From: JAEUNX01 sp034004685
Lineage (GTDB): Bacteria > Pseudomonadota > Gammaproteobacteria > Burkholderiales > Rhodocyclaceae
Direction: 5' to 3'
Length of the DNA stretch: 64,000 bases
Assembly: GCA_034004685.1 (NCBI GenBank)
Contig: JAVEWG010000003.1
Coordinates: 73,511-137,510 of the forward strand
The notes under the pieces were generated by a model, which worked only from the letters and a program-made list of their open reading frames with translations, made no database searches and was not told the origin of the DNA. The position numbers and the translations under genes are program-made. This document shows positions 37,572-47,876 of this stretch, piece by piece; the stretch's first letter is position 1; every line of letters starts with the position of its first letter.

Positions 37572-39287
37572 CTAGTCGTTTGTGGTCGCCAGCACTTCGG
37601 TCAGGGAGGTCATCCCCTGCTTGACCTTGAGCAGGCCAGACTGGCGCAGGTCCCGGACACCCTCGCGCTGGGCCTGTTCGGCGATATCGATGGAATTGCC
37701 GTTTGTCATGATGATGTGGGCGATCTCGTCGGAGATCGGCATGACCTGATAGATCCCCACCCGCCCCTTGTAGCCGGTGCCCTTGCAGCGCTCGCAGCCC
37801 CCGGGGCCATAGGGTTGCCAGCTTCCATCCAGATCCGCTTCGCTGAAACCGGCCTGCAACAGGGCTTCGATGGGGATCTCCATCGGCTTCTTGCAGGAGC
37901 ACAGGCGGCGTGCCAGGCGCTGGGCCGAAATCAAGATCACCGAGGAGGCGATATTGAATGGCGCCACGCCCATGTTCTTTAGACGCTCCAAGGTGGTGGG
38001 CGCGTCGTTGGTGTGCAGGGTGGACATGACCATGTGGCCGGTCTGGGCGGCCTTGATGGAGATCTCCGCGGTTTCCAGGTCGCGAATTTCACCCACCATG
38101 ATCACGTCGGGATCCTGGCGGAGAAAGGAACGCAGGGCTGCGGCAAAGGTCAGGCCGGCTTTTTCATTGACATTGACCTGATTGATGCCCGCCAGGTTGA
38201 TTTCCGCCGGATCCTCCGCCGTGGAGATGTTTACGCCAGGCCGGTTGAGCAGATTCAGGCAGGTGTAGAGGGAAACGGTCTTGCCGCTGCCGGTGGGGCC
38301 AGTAACCAGGATCATGCCGTAGGGGCGCTCCACCGCGTGGAGCAGGGCTTCCTTCTGGTCCGGCTCGTAACCCAGAGCGTCGATCCCCAGCATGGCCGAG
38401 GAGGGGTCGAGGATCCGCATGACGATCTTTTCGCCATGCAGGGTGGGCAGGGTGGATACCCGGAAGTCAATGGCCTTGTTCTTGGACAGGGCCAGCTTCA
38501 TGCGTCCGTCCTGGGGGACCCGTTTCTCCGAAATATCCAGCCTGGAGATGACCTTGATCCGGGCTGCGATCTTTTCCTTCAGCACCAGCGGGGGCTGGGA
38601 AATTTCCCGCAGGATGCCGTCGGTCCGTACCCGAATCCGGTAGTACCGCTCGTAGGGTTCAAAATGAATGTCCGAGGCGCCCTCGTTGATGGCGTCGATC
38701 AGCACCTTCTGGATGAAACGCACCACTGGCGCGTCGTCCACCTCCTGAGTGCTGTCATCTGCACCTTCAACGGTGGGGGCTTCCTGGTCAAGGAGGTCCA
38801 TGTCGAAATCGTCACCGGTGAGCTCCTTGAGGGAGCTTTCGGTGGTTTCGGACAGACGTTCAACCAGCTTGATCAGGGGGTTGAGTTCGGCGACCACCGG
38901 CTCGACCGGGACCCCCGTCTGAAACCGGATTTCGTCCAGGGCCCGCAGATTGGTGGGATCGGCCAGGGCCACCGTCAGGCGGTTGGCCCGACGGCACAGG
39001 GCGACCACTTGATGCTTGGTCATCAGCTTGCGGTCGATGCCATCCCGCGGGATGGTGGCGGAATCGATCGCGGAGATGTCCAGCAGGGGGTGGCCGAAGG
39101 TCTCCGCGGCAAAGCGGGCGACATCCCGGCCGGACATCAGATTGCGCTGCTGGAGTTCCTGGATGAAACCGTTGGGGGATTCGCTGGCTTTCGTCGAGCA
39201 AGCTGCCGCATCCGCCTCGGAAAGACGGCCCTGCTGGATCAGAGCGCGGGCTAGGCCGCTCAGGGGTGTCTGGGGATTAGCGGCCAT
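37572..39287 (-). CDS. pilB: Type IV pilus assembly ATPase PilB
   Basis: 571 residues. An N-terminal MshEN-like domain, then the secretion ATPase core: Walker A GPTGSGKTVSLY, Asp box, Walker B with VGEIRDLETAEI, and the tetracysteine zinc motif (CSCKKP ... CERCKG). Drives pilus extension; with pilC and pilD it forms the pilBCD unit. No pilT is in the window. Confidence 0.97.
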   Translation of the reverse strand: MAANPQTPLSGLARALIQQGRLSEADAAACSTKASESPNGFIQELQQRNLMSGRDVARFAAETFGHPLLDISAIDSATIPRDGIDRKLMTKHQVVALCRRANRLTVALADPTNLRALDEIRFQTGVPVEPVVAELNPLIKLVERLSETTESSLKELTGDDFDMDLLDQEAPTVEGADDSTQEVDDAPVVRFIQKVLIDAINEGASDIHFEPYERYYRIRVRTDGILREISQPPLVLKEKIAARIKVISRLDISEKRVPQDGRMKLALSKNKAIDFRVSTLPTLHGEKIVMRILDPSSAMLGIDALGYEPDQKEALLHAVERPYGMILVTGPTGSGKTVSLYTCLNLLNRPGVNISTAEDPAEINLAGINQVNVNEKAGLTFAAALRSFLRQDPDVIMVGEIRDLETAEISIKAAQTGHMVMSTLHTNDAPTTLERLKNMGVAPFNIASSVILISAQRLARRLCSCKKPMEIPIEALLQAGFSEADLDGSWQPYGPGGCERCKGTGYKGRVGIYQVMPISDEIAHIIMTNGNSIDIAEQAQREGVRDLRQSGLLKVKQGMTSLTEVLATTND

Positions 39288-39445
39288 CAGCGTGGGAGAA
39301 AGTCATCACAGGTTCGGGCAATGTGTCAGGATTCTAGCCTAACCCCACATGCAGAAAAGATTATTCGCCAGCTTGGTGGTGTCCGGAGGGGGCGGGAATG
39401 GGCCCGGAGCGGGCAACTCGAAGCTTTGCCGAGGGTGTCCCGCTG

Positions 39446-39466
39446 TTTTCGGCTTTATGCCGAAAA
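39446..39466. other. AT-flanked hairpin between ccsA-like gene and pilB
   Basis: TTTTCGGC (39446-39453), loop TTTAT, GCCGAAAA (39459-39466): a perfect 8-bp stem. It lies in the 220-bp gap upstream of pilB and downstream of the ccsA-like gene on the minus strand; no T-run follows. A TAGAAT box on the minus strand at 39331-39336 may be the pilB -10 element, without a clear -35. Nothing else was seen in this gap. Confidence 0.3.
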
Positions 39467-39507
39467 GGTTGAGGAGTTTACGTGCCTTGCGGACAAGTCC
39501 CTGGGAT

Positions 39508-40335
39508 TCAACCCATCCGCCCCAGGAGGACTTCGGTGACGAAGCGGCTGCCCACATAGGCCAGGAGCAGCGCCACGAAGCCCGCCAGGGTCCACCGCAG
39601 GGCGTGCCGACCCCGCCAGCCCCAGGCGTGGCGTCCCACCAGCAAGGTTCCGAAGAGCAGCCAGGACAGCACCGCGAAGAGGGTCTTGTGGTCCAGCCGA
39701 AATGCCTTGCCGAATAGTGTTTCGGAAAAGGCGATGCCTGAGGCCAGCGTCAGGGTCAGGAGAATGAAGGCGATCGAGATGAGGCGGAACAACAGCGCCT
39801 CCATGGTTAGCAGGGGTGGCAAGCTGGCCAGGGCGCGGCTTAGCCTGCCGCTGTGCAAGCGTTTTTCCGCCACCGACATGAGCAGGGCGTGGAAGGCCGC
39901 CAGGGTGAACAGGCTGTAGGCCAGCATGGCAATGATGAAATGGGCCCGGAAAACCGGCGATGCGGAGTTCTCCAGCAGATGCTGGCCGGGGAAGAGGGCC
40001 GGCAGCAGGGAGGCTACCGTGGCTGCGGGCATGGCCAGGGCCTGGAGGCCTTCGAGCCGGGAATAGAGGCTTTCGATCCAAAAGAACATCACGGCCAGCC
40101 ACACCATCAGGGACAGGGCCACGCTGAAGCCAAAGCGCATCCCGCCCCCGGGGAACAGTTCGTCGTGGAGGAGTATCCCATGGGCGGCTAGGGCCAGCAG
40201 CAGCAGGATCCGCTCGCCCATGGATACGCTCCGCCCCGGCGCGAGGGCGGGTTGGGCCCAGCGGGTGCGCCAATAGTGAACCCCTAGGGCGGCGTAAAGC
40301 GAGGCCGGCAACAGATGCAGTAAAATCGAACGCAT
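39508..40335 (-). CDS. Cytochrome c assembly (CcsA/HemX/YpjD-like) membrane protein
   Basis: 275 residues with about eight membrane helices and the family's core (VFRAHFIIAMLAYSLFTLAAFHALLM, LDHKTLFAVLSWLLFGTLL) with conserved histidines. Proteins of this type (YpjD) lie next to ffh in many proteobacteria; the precise role is unsettled, either heme-related or as a cytosolic metal-export factor. Divergent from ffh with a 34-bp gap. Confidence 0.88.
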   Translation of the reverse strand: MRSILLHLLPASLYAALGVHYWRTRWAQPALAPGRSVSMGERILLLLALAAHGILLHDELFPGGGMRFGFSVALSLMVWLAVMFFWIESLYSRLEGLQALAMPAATVASLLPALFPGQHLLENSASPVFRAHFIIAMLAYSLFTLAAFHALLMSVAEKRLHSGRLSRALASLPPLLTMEALLFRLISIAFILLTLTLASGIAFSETLFGKAFRLDHKTLFAVLSWLLFGTLLVGRHAWGWRGRHALRWTLAGFVALLLAYVGSRFVTEVLLGRMG

Positions 40336-40369
40336 TTTCCAAGTCTACCTGAAGGGTCCGCCCCCAACC

Positions 40370-41728
40370 ATGCTCGACAACCTCACTCAGCGGCTTTCCA
40401 AAGTCGTCAAGACCATCCGTGGCCAGGCCCGCCTTACCGAGGACAACATCCAGGAAATGATGCGGGAGGTGCGCATGGCGCTTCTGGAAGCCGATGTGGC
40501 CCTGCCTGTGGTGAAGGACTTCATCTCCCGGGTGAAGGAAAAGGCCCTGGGTCAGGAGGTAATTGGTTCCCTCACCCCCGGGCAGGCCTTGGTGGGCGTG
40601 GTGCATCGGGAGCTTACCGACCTCATGGGGGGGAGCCATCAGGGCCTGAACCTGGCTACTCAGCCGCCGGCGGTGATCCTGATGGCCGGCCTCCAGGGGG
40701 CGGGCAAGACCACCACCACGGGGAAGCTGGGCAAGCTTCTGCGGGAGCGGATGAAGAAGAAGGTGCTGGTGGTGTCCACCGACATCTATCGCCCGGCGGC
40801 CATCGCCCAGTTGCAGACCGTGGCCCAGCAGGCGGGGGTGGAGTTCTTCCCGTCCGAGATCAGCCAGCAGCCTGTGGATATCGCCCTGGCGGCGTTGGAC
40901 CATGCCCGCCGGCATTATCTGGACGTGGTTCTGGTGGATACCGCCGGCCGGTTGGCCATCGACGAAGCCATGATGGCGGAAATCAAAGCTCTCCATGGTG
41001 CGGTCAAGCCCATCGAGACCCTCTTCGTGGTGGACGCCATGCTGGGGCAGGATGCGGTGAATACTGCCCGGGCCTTCAACGACGCCCTGCCCCTGACGGG
41101 GGTGGTCCTCACCAAGCTGGATGGGGATGCCCGGGGTGGGGCGGCCTTGTCGGTGCGCCATGTGACCGGCAAGCCTCTCAAGTTTTCCGGGGTGGGGGAG
41201 AAGCTCGGCGGCTTGGAAGAGTTCCACCCCGAGCGGATGGCGTCCCGCATCCTGGGCATGGGGGACATCCTGGGTCTGGTGGAAGATGCCCGGCGGGGCG
41301 TGGATGAAGAGCAGGCCAAGGCCTTCGCCCAGAAGCTCAAGTCAGGCAAGGGCTTCGATCTCAATGATTTCAAGGATCAGATCGGCCAGATGCGCAAGAT
41401 GGGGGGGATGGCCTCCATGCTGGAAAAACTTCCTGGCCAGTTCGCTCAGATGGCGGGCCAGTTGAAGGGCGGAGCGGAAGAGAAAACGGTCGGTCGGATC
41501 GAGGGCATCATCAACTCCATGACCCCCGGTGAGCGGGCCAAACCCGAGCTCATCAAGGCGAGCCGCAAGCGGCGCATCGCGGCGGGCGCCGGCGTGACCG
41601 TGCAGGAGGTCAATCGTCTCCTGAACCAGTTCGAGCAGACCCAGAAAATGATGAAGCAGTTCTCCAAGGGGGGAATGCAGAAGCTGATGCGGGGCATGAA
41701 GGGCATGTTGCCCGGCATGATGCGCTGA
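40370..41728 (+). CDS. ffh: Signal recognition particle protein Ffh
   Basis: 452-residue SRP GTPase that brings ribosomes making membrane proteins to FtsY. N-domain at the start (MLDNLTQRLSKVVKTIRG), G1 GLQGAGKTTTTGKLG, DTAGRL, TKLDGDARGG, and the methionine-rich M domain (GGMQKLMRGMKGMLPGMMR) that binds 4.5S RNA and signal peptides. Confidence 0.97.
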   Translation: MLDNLTQRLSKVVKTIRGQARLTEDNIQEMMREVRMALLEADVALPVVKDFISRVKEKALGQEVIGSLTPGQALVGVVHRELTDLMGGSHQGLNLATQPPAVILMAGLQGAGKTTTTGKLGKLLRERMKKKVLVVSTDIYRPAAIAQLQTVAQQAGVEFFPSEISQQPVDIALAALDHARRHYLDVVLVDTAGRLAIDEAMMAEIKALHGAVKPIETLFVVDAMLGQDAVNTARAFNDALPLTGVVLTKLDGDARGGAALSVRHVTGKPLKFSGVGEKLGGLEEFHPERMASRILGMGDILGLVEDARRGVDEEQAKAFAQKLKSGKGFDLNDFKDQIGQMRKMGGMASMLEKLPGQFAQMAGQLKGGAEEKTVGRIEGIINSMTPGERAKPELIKASRKRRIAAGAGVTVQEVNRLLNQFEQTQKMMKQFSKGGMQKLMRGMKGMLPGMMR

Positions 41729-41786
41729 GTGTGCTACCCCCGGGAGTTGGATCATCCTTGTCCTGGCCCCGGCCGCTGCGAGCGTG

Positions 41787-42629
41787 ATGGTCGCCACATC
41801 CTGTTCTCCTGATTCGGTCCATCGGGCTGCTTTTGCCGCCCTCATGACCGCCGATCCGGAAGCCAAGGCTGCCGCGGCGATTGCCGTGGAGTCAGCCTGG
41901 CGAGATGATGCGCTGGGGTTGCCCATGGCGGGAGATGCCGGCGCCGAACCGGCGACTCCTGTTCCCAGGCCTGGGCGTCCGGAGCGGCCCCGGCTGGTGG
42001 CGCCGGCCGATTTGCCCCGACGCAGGGCGGGTTCCCCGGCGGGTCACGGGGCCTTGCTCCATTCCATCGCCCACATCGAGTTCAACGCCATTGATCTGGC
42101 CCTGGATTGTGTCTATCGCTACCGTGGTTTGCCCCGGTTGTATTACGAAGGCTGGTTGCGGGTGGCGGCCGAGGAGGCCGCCCATTTCCGCTTGATGCGG
42201 GGGCGCCTGAACAGCCTGGGTTTCGAGTACGGGGATTTCGACGCCCACAACGGCCTGTGGGAAATGGCCTGCAAGACCGCCGATGACCCCCTGGCCCGCA
42301 TGGCCCTGGTGCCCCGGGTGCTGGAGGCCAGGGGGCTGGATGCTACGCCACCCATCATGGCCAAGTTGCGAGCCATCGGCGACCTGGCGTCGATCCAGGT
42401 GCTGGAAGTCATCTTGCGGGACGAGGTGGGCCATGTGGCCCTGGGGGATGAGTGGTTCCGGTATCTCTGCCGGGAGAGGGGGTTGGAGCCGGAGGCTACC
42501 TATCTGGCGTTGCTCACCCGCTTCGATGCGCCCTGGCCCCAGGCGCCCCTCAATGTGGCGGCCCGGCGCGAGGCTGGCTTTGGGGCCGAAGAGTTGGATC
42601 GGCTTGCCCGGGGCCGGCCCCGCGGATGA
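41787..42629 (+). CDS. Ferritin-like DUF455 protein
   Basis: 280 residues. A Pro-rich N-terminal part is followed by a four-helix ferritin-like domain with carboxylate/histidine metal motifs HIEFNAIDLALD, AAEEAAHFRLM, VLEARGLDATP and LRDEVGHVALGDEW, implying a di-iron site. The family is related to MiaE-like hydroxylases; substrate unknown. ATG 41787 is used; a GTG directly before it (41784) is equally possible. No strong ribosome site. Confidence 0.88.
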   Translation: MVATSCSPDSVHRAAFAALMTADPEAKAAAAIAVESAWRDDALGLPMAGDAGAEPATPVPRPGRPERPRLVAPADLPRRRAGSPAGHGALLHSIAHIEFNAIDLALDCVYRYRGLPRLYYEGWLRVAAEEAAHFRLMRGRLNSLGFEYGDFDAHNGLWEMACKTADDPLARMALVPRVLEARGLDATPPIMAKLRAIGDLASIQVLEVILRDEVGHVALGDEWFRYLCRERGLEPEATYLALLTRFDAPWPQAPLNVAARREAGFGAEELDRLARGRPRG

Positions 42630-42640
42630 TCCACCAATGA

Positions 42641-42665
42641 AAAGGGCGCCTTTCGGCGCCCTTCG
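42641..42665 (-). terminator. Terminator of cytochrome c4 gene (probably bidirectional)
   Basis: GGGCGCC - TTTC - GGCGCCC (42644-42650 with 42655-42661). On the minus strand the loop is GAAA and the stem is followed by TTTTC; on the plus strand by TTCGT. It lies between the convergent DUF455 and cytochrome genes. Confidence 0.82.
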
Positions 42666-42689
42666 TCCCTTGGCGGACGTTTTTCCGGC

Positions 42690-43310
42690 TTAACGCAGCC
42701 CGGCCGCGTAATCCGCTACGGCCTTGATTTCCGGGTCGGTCATCTTGAGGGCGATGGTGCGCATCATCTTGGCCGGATCGTTGGCCCGTTCGCCGGCGCG
42801 GAAAGCCTTCAGCTGGGCCTCGGTATAGTCGGCGAACTGGCCGGCCAGGCGCGGGTACTGGGCGGGCAGTCCGGCACCGGTGGGGCCGTGGCAGCCGGAG
42901 CAGGCCGGAACGCCCTTGGCGGCAATGCCGGCGCGCCAGATCTTCTGGCCTTCGGCGATGGTGGCCTTGCTCTTGGCGGTGTCCGGCTGGAGTTTCTGGC
43001 TGCTGAAATGCTGGCCCAGGGCGGCTCTGTCTTCGTCCGACAAGGCTGCGGCCATTCCGGCCATGATCGGGTTGGCCCGCTCGCCGCTCTTGAAGTCTTT
43101 CAGCTGCTTGGCGAGGTATTCAGGCCCTTGCCCTGCCAGCTTGGGGTTGGCCGGGAGCTGGCTGTTGCCATCGGCACTGTGGCAGCCAGCGCAAATCTGC
43201 TCGGCGGTTTGTTTCGCCTTGGCCAGATCCGGCTTGGCCGCCGCCTGGTCCTGGGCCTGAAGGCTGCCTGCGACCAGCAGCAGCGAAAGCAGCAGGGAAC
43301 GCTTGATCAT
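42690..43310 (-). CDS. Diheme cytochrome c4
   Basis: 206 residues with a signal peptide (MIKRSLLLSLLLVAGSLQAQ) and two heme c sites, CAGCH (Cys40/Cys43/His44) and CSGCH (Cys137/Cys140/His141), with methionines downstream as distal ligands. A periplasmic electron carrier to terminal oxidases. GAGGAC precedes ATG 43310. Divergent from engB; the AT-rich 43341-43360 stretch between them probably holds promoters of both. Confidence 0.95.
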   Translation of the reverse strand: MIKRSLLLSLLLVAGSLQAQDQAAAKPDLAKAKQTAEQICAGCHSADGNSQLPANPKLAGQGPEYLAKQLKDFKSGERANPIMAGMAAALSDEDRAALGQHFSSQKLQPDTAKSKATIAEGQKIWRAGIAAKGVPACSGCHGPTGAGLPAQYPRLAGQFADYTEAQLKAFRAGERANDPAKMMRTIALKMTDPEIKAVADYAAGLR

Positions 43311-43453
43311 GATGTCCTCGGATGCCATTAAGGGGATGGATAAAATCCTGCTATTCTATACCATGCCAGCTTTCCTGCGCGATGCGATGTTGAGCCCATG
43401 GCTGGGTTTTCGGTCTTCGCGACGATCCGCCCCCTCATCCCCGTCCCCCGTCC

Positions 43454-44074
43454 ATGAGCCTTTTTCGCGCCGCACGATTTGAAATCTCCATTGCCAAGAC
43501 TGAAGGGCTTCCCGCGCCTTTTGGCCCTGAGGTAGCCTTCGCAGGCCGCTCGAATGCTGGGAAATCCAGCGCCATCAATACCCTGGCCGGGCATACCCGG
43601 CTGGCTTTCGTCTCCAAGACCCCTGGGCGCACCCAGCTAATCAATTTTTTCCGTCTCAACTGTGGTGCCGCCCTGGTGGATCTGCCCGGGTATGGCTATG
43701 CCAAGGTGCCGGAGCAGGTCCGGCGCCAGTGGCAAGGGCTGCTGGAGGACTATCTGCGGCATCGGCCCAGTCTGGTGGGCCTGGTCCTGATCATGGACTC
43801 CCGGCACCCCCTCACGCCCCTTGATCGGCAGATGCTCGACTGGTTCGCCCCGAGTGGCCGACCGGTTCACGTGTTGCTCACCAAGTGCGACAAGCTCAGC
43901 CGGAACGAAGCCAATGCCACTTTGTTCGCGGTGCGCAAGGAGCTGGCCGCGTGGGGCGGGAATGTCACCGTGCAGCTTTTCTCCAGCCTCAAAAAGACGG
44001 GGTGCGAGGAGGTGGAGCAGGTGGTGGGGGGCTGGCTGGGTGTGGGTGGCGAGGTGGCGCCGGCCGGAGAATAA
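43454..44074 (+). CDS. engB: Ribosome biogenesis GTP-binding protein EngB/YsxC
   Basis: 206-residue GTPase needed for late assembly of the 50S subunit. G1 [16 protein letters not shown]2 [13 protein letters not shown]3 [11 protein letters not shown]4 TKCDKL. Its stop codon overlaps the last bases of a minus-strand terminator (44073-44105). Confidence 0.96.
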   Translation: MSLFRAARFEISIAKTEGLPAPFGPEVAFAGRSNAGKSSAINTLAGHTRLAFVSKTPGRTQLINFFRLNCGAALVDLPGYGYAKVPEQVRRQWQGLLEDYLRHRPSLVGLVLIMDSRHPLTPLDRQMLDWFAPSGRPVHVLLTKCDKLSRNEANATLFAVRKELAAWGGNVTVQLFSSLKKTGCEEVEQVVGGWLGVGGEVAPAGE

Positions 44075-44105
44075 AAAACCCCCGGCCAAAGGGGAAGCCG
44101 GGGGT
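44073..44105 (-). terminator. Rho-independent terminator of the candidate small RNA
   Basis: A perfect 8-bp stem (CCCCCGGC with GCCGGGGG, extended by A/T to 9 bp), a 10-base loop, then TTTTTT on the minus strand (plus A at 44073-44078). The plus strand has no T-run after the stem, so the direction is minus. Confidence 0.88.
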
Positions 44106-44215
44106 CGAAGAGCCTTAATTGCGTTTAAGGCACCCGCTCAGGGAGGTAAAGCGGGAGATGGCTCAACACCATCTATTGCCTAGGATCAAGCGATCCTGGT
44201 TGAAGTTCCCCGGAT
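44073..44215 (-). ncRNA. Candidate structured small RNA between engB and hemB
   Basis: Four perfect hairpins in a row and a terminator, all in one intergenic region. Stems (plus coordinates): 44182-44187/44192-44197; 44156-44161/44169-44174; 44133-44138/44150-44155; 44112-44118/44125-44131; terminator 44079-44086/44097-44104. On the minus strand the last stem is followed by six T. The third loop reads UUACCUCCCUG and the terminator loop UUCCCCUUUG, both C-rich; the first is complementary to Shine-Dalgarno sequences. No minus-strand gene lies upstream except across hemB, so this terminator needs its own transcript. The 5' end is not determined and no good promoter was found. On the plus strand the same loops would carry GGA motifs in the engB-hemB mRNA. 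Confidence 0.6.
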
Positions 44216-44217
44216 AA

Positions 44218-45270
<1,053 letters not shown>

Positions 45271-45284
45271 CTCACCGCCCCCCT

Positions 45285-45938
45285 TCAGGGTTTGACCATT
45301 GGGTGGCCCAGGCTCCGACCCAGGGCCAGCACCGAGCTGATTTTGTAGTCGACGTGGGCGGGCTGCCGCAGACTGCGGCTGACCCAGACGGTGGTCATGC
45401 CCAGGCGCTTGGCGGTGCGCAGGTTCTCCGCAGAATCCTCCACCAGAATGCAGCGGCGGGGATTCAGTCGATGGGCATGGAGTAGGCTGCGGTAGGCACG
45501 CATCTGGGGCTTGGGGTGGAAACCCATTTGCTCCACGCCGAATACATCCTGGAAGTGCCGCCGTATCCCCATCAGGCCCACCACCGTTTCCACATAGGCT
45601 TGGGGCCCATTGGAAAACACGATCTTGCGGCCCGGCAGGCGGCCGAGCAAACCTGCCAGGGCCCGGGGGAATACCATCATGCTGGCCAGGTCGGGGAAGC
45701 GATGGGTTTCCTGCAGGAAGTGATGGGGGTTGGTGCCATGGTGGCGCATGAGGCCCAGCAGGGTAGCGCCATAACGTTTCCAGTAGCCCATGCGCAGGGC
45801 GTTGGCGGTGGCTTCGTCCACCGCCAGATGCTCCCGTAGATACGCAGTCATGCTGCGGTTGATATGGGGAAAGATGTGCGGGTTGGCGTCGTGGAGGGTG
45901 TTGTCCAGGTCGAACAGCCACACCGGGCGTTGCTCCAT
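45285..45938 (-). CDS. HAD-superfamily pyrimidine 5'-nucleotidase
   Basis: 217 residues with HAD motif I DLDNTLHDA, motif II VFSNGP, motif III lysine in GFHPKPQ and motif IV ILVEDSAENL. This order and cap fit the SDT1/pyrimidine-5'-nucleotidase group. It is the third gene of bioB-bioC-HAD (7-base gaps) and converges with hemB. The true substrate is unknown. Confidence 0.88.
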   Translation of the reverse strand: MEQRPVWLFDLDNTLHDANPHIFPHINRSMTAYLREHLAVDEATANALRMGYWKRYGATLLGLMRHHGTNPHHFLQETHRFPDLASMMVFPRALAGLLGRLPGRKIVFSNGPQAYVETVVGLMGIRRHFQDVFGVEQMGFHPKPQMRAYRSLLHAHRLNPRRCILVEDSAENLRTAKRLGMTTVWVSRSLRQPAHVDYKISSVLALGRSLGHPMVKP

Positions 45939-45945
45939 GGCGGAT

Positions 45946-46824
45946 TCAGCCCGGCTTGCGGGGTTGGAAGTTGATTACCGCCCGACCGTCCTCGGTCACT
46001 TTCGCGGGCATTTTCCAGGCGTGGCCCTGGAGCACTTCGAAGGTGGCCGGTAGCCGCCCCTCCCGGGCAAGGGTGGCGTAGGTAGCCCGGGCTTGTTCCC
46101 AGCCGCTCCGGCCGGTCAGGCCCCGGGGGCGGCCGACGGCGGCGTTGGTGGCGCCGGCATGGCGCAGGTCGGCGAACAACTGGTCCAGGTCGGTATAGGT
46201 GAGGGTCAGCATTTCCATGTCCATCACCGGATCGGAAAAGCCGGCCTGAACCAGGGCGTCCCCCAGGTCATGCATGTCGATGAAGCGATGGACCCGTTCG
46301 CCAGCCCGGGAGGGCAGTGCCTGACGCAGTTCCCGCAGCGTGTCGGGCCCCAGGGTGGAAAACATCACCAGTCCCCCGACTTCCAGGACCCGGTGGATTT
46401 CCCGCAAGGCGGGCAGGGGGTCGTGGAGCCAGTTGAGCATCAGGTTGGACCACACCAGGGATACGCTGCTCCGGCCCAGGGGGAGGGCTTCGGCGTCGGC
46501 ACAGATCCGCGCGGGCTGGGTCGGCCTGCCCAGCAGGCGGCGCAGGAAGCCGCCGTTGGTGACCGGGCCGAGCATGGCCCGGGCCGCGTCCACCCCCACG
46601 TACTCTGCCTGGGGAAAACGGGCTTCGAGAATCGCTCGATCCGCTCCTGGGCCGCAGCCCAGATCCAGGATGCGGCGGGGGTCCTGGCGGATGTAGTCCA
46701 GTCGCTCGGCCATCCGTCGGGCGATTTCCCTGGGCAGGAAGTCGGCCTCGGGATAGGTGGCCGCCGCCGCGTTGGCCCGCCGCCGGACCAGGCTGCGGTC
46801 CAACTCGAAGTCCGGGATGGCCAT
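45946..46824 (-). CDS. bioC: Malonyl-ACP O-methyltransferase BioC
   Basis: 292-residue SAM-dependent methyltransferase: LDLGCGPGADRAIL (SAM motif I), VGVDAARAML, SNLMLNWLHDPLPALREIHRVL. BioC masks malonyl-ACP so that fatty acid synthesis can build the pimeloyl chain of biotin. The assignment rests on family resemblance and on bioB 6 bases upstream. Confidence 0.88.
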   Translation of the reverse strand: MAIPDFELDRSLVRRRANAAAATYPEADFLPREIARRMAERLDYIRQDPRRILDLGCGPGADRAILEARFPQAEYVGVDAARAMLGPVTNGGFLRRLLGRPTQPARICADAEALPLGRSSVSLVWSNLMLNWLHDPLPALREIHRVLEVGGLVMFSTLGPDTLRELRQALPSRAGERVHRFIDMHDLGDALVQAGFSDPVMDMEMLTLTYTDLDQLFADLRHAGATNAAVGRPRGLTGRSGWEQARATYATLAREGRLPATFEVLQGHAWKMPAKVTEDGRAVINFQPRKPG

Positions 46825-46830
46825 GGGGCC

Positions 46831-47820
46831 TTAGATGGCCTTCAATCCCAGGCGGGCGAACAGGGCCTCGTCCCGATCGACGCCCGGGTTGGCGGTGGTG
46901 AGGAGCTTGTCGCCGTAGAACATGGAGTTGGCGCCGGCCAGAAAACACAGGGCCTGGAGTTCGTCGCTCATCTCTTGACGCCCCGCCGACAGGCGCACGA
47001 AGCTCTTCGGCATGGTGATGCGGGCGCAGGCGATGGTGCGCACGAATTCAAAGGGATCCAGGGTTTCGGCCTCGGCCAGGGGGGTACCGGGGATCGCCAC
47101 CAGGTTGTTGATGGGCACCGATTCCGGCGCGGGGCTCATGTTGGCCAGTTCGGCGATCAGGGCGGCGCGGCTCTTGCGACCTTCCCCCATGCCGATGATC
47201 CCACCGCAGCAGACGTTGATGCCGGCATCCCGGACCTTGCCCAGGGTATTGAGGCGGTCCTGGAGAGTGTGGGTGGTGATGACCTGGCCGTAGAACTCCG
47301 GCGAGGTGTCGATATTGTGGTTGTAGTAGTCCAGACCGGCGTCCTTGAGGGCCACGGCCTGGTCTTCCTTGAGCATGCCCAGGGTGACGCAGGTTTCCAG
47401 ACCCAGCTTCTTGACCTCCCGGACCATTTCCAGGACCGGTTCCAGATCCTTGTCCTTGGGGCCACGCCAGGCGGCTCCCATGCAGAAGCGCGAGGCGCCT
47501 TTGGCTTTGGCGGCCCGGGCGTTGTCCAGCACTTCATTCAGGGGCATCAGGTTCTCCCGCTCCAGGCCGGTGTCGTAGCGGGCGGACTGGGAGCAGTAGC
47601 CGCAGTCCTCGGAGCATCCGCCAGTCTTGATGGAGAGCAGGGTGGAGCGCTGGATTGCGTTGGGGTCGAAGTTCTCCCGATGGACCTGCTGGGCACGGTA
47701 GAGAAGGTCGAAGAAGGGCAGAGCGAAGAGGGCTTCGACTTCGGCCACCGTCCAGCGCCGGGGGGCGAGGGCAGGGCGGGATTCGGCGGCTGCCGGCTGG
47801 GCAAGGGAAGGACTTGTCAT
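46831..47820 (-). CDS. bioB: Biotin synthase
   Basis: Radical SAM enzyme inserting sulfur into dethiobiotin. The [4Fe-4S] motif is CSEDCGYC; further cluster-2 residues lie in the following barrel ([26 protein letters not shown]). 329 residues from ATG 47820; in-frame sequence further upstream is antisense to comF. It diverges from comF. Confidence 0.97.
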   Translation of the reverse strand: MTSPSLAQPAAAESRPALAPRRWTVAEVEALFALPFFDLLYRAQQVHRENFDPNAIQRSTLLSIKTGGCSEDCGYCSQSARYDTGLERENLMPLNEVLDNARAAKAKGASRFCMGAAWRGPKDKDLEPVLEMVREVKKLGLETCVTLGMLKEDQAVALKDAGLDYYNHNIDTSPEFYGQVITTHTLQDRLNTLGKVRDAGINVCCGGIIGMGEGRKSRAALIAELANMSPAPESVPINNLVAIPGTPLAEAETLDPFEFVRTIACARITMPKSFVRLSAGRQEMSDELQALCFLAGANSMFYGDKLLTTANPGVDRDEALFARLGLKAI

Positions 47821-47876
47821 GGCGGGGCTTTTTCGTGTAATACAAAACCCTAAATGGTCGACTATCGGAGTAGGGA

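Noticed and set aside
39288..39370. Possible sigma-54 promoter upstream of pilB
   Set aside because: No GG-N10-GC arrangement with the usual flanking bases was found; only a weak TAGAAT element is present.
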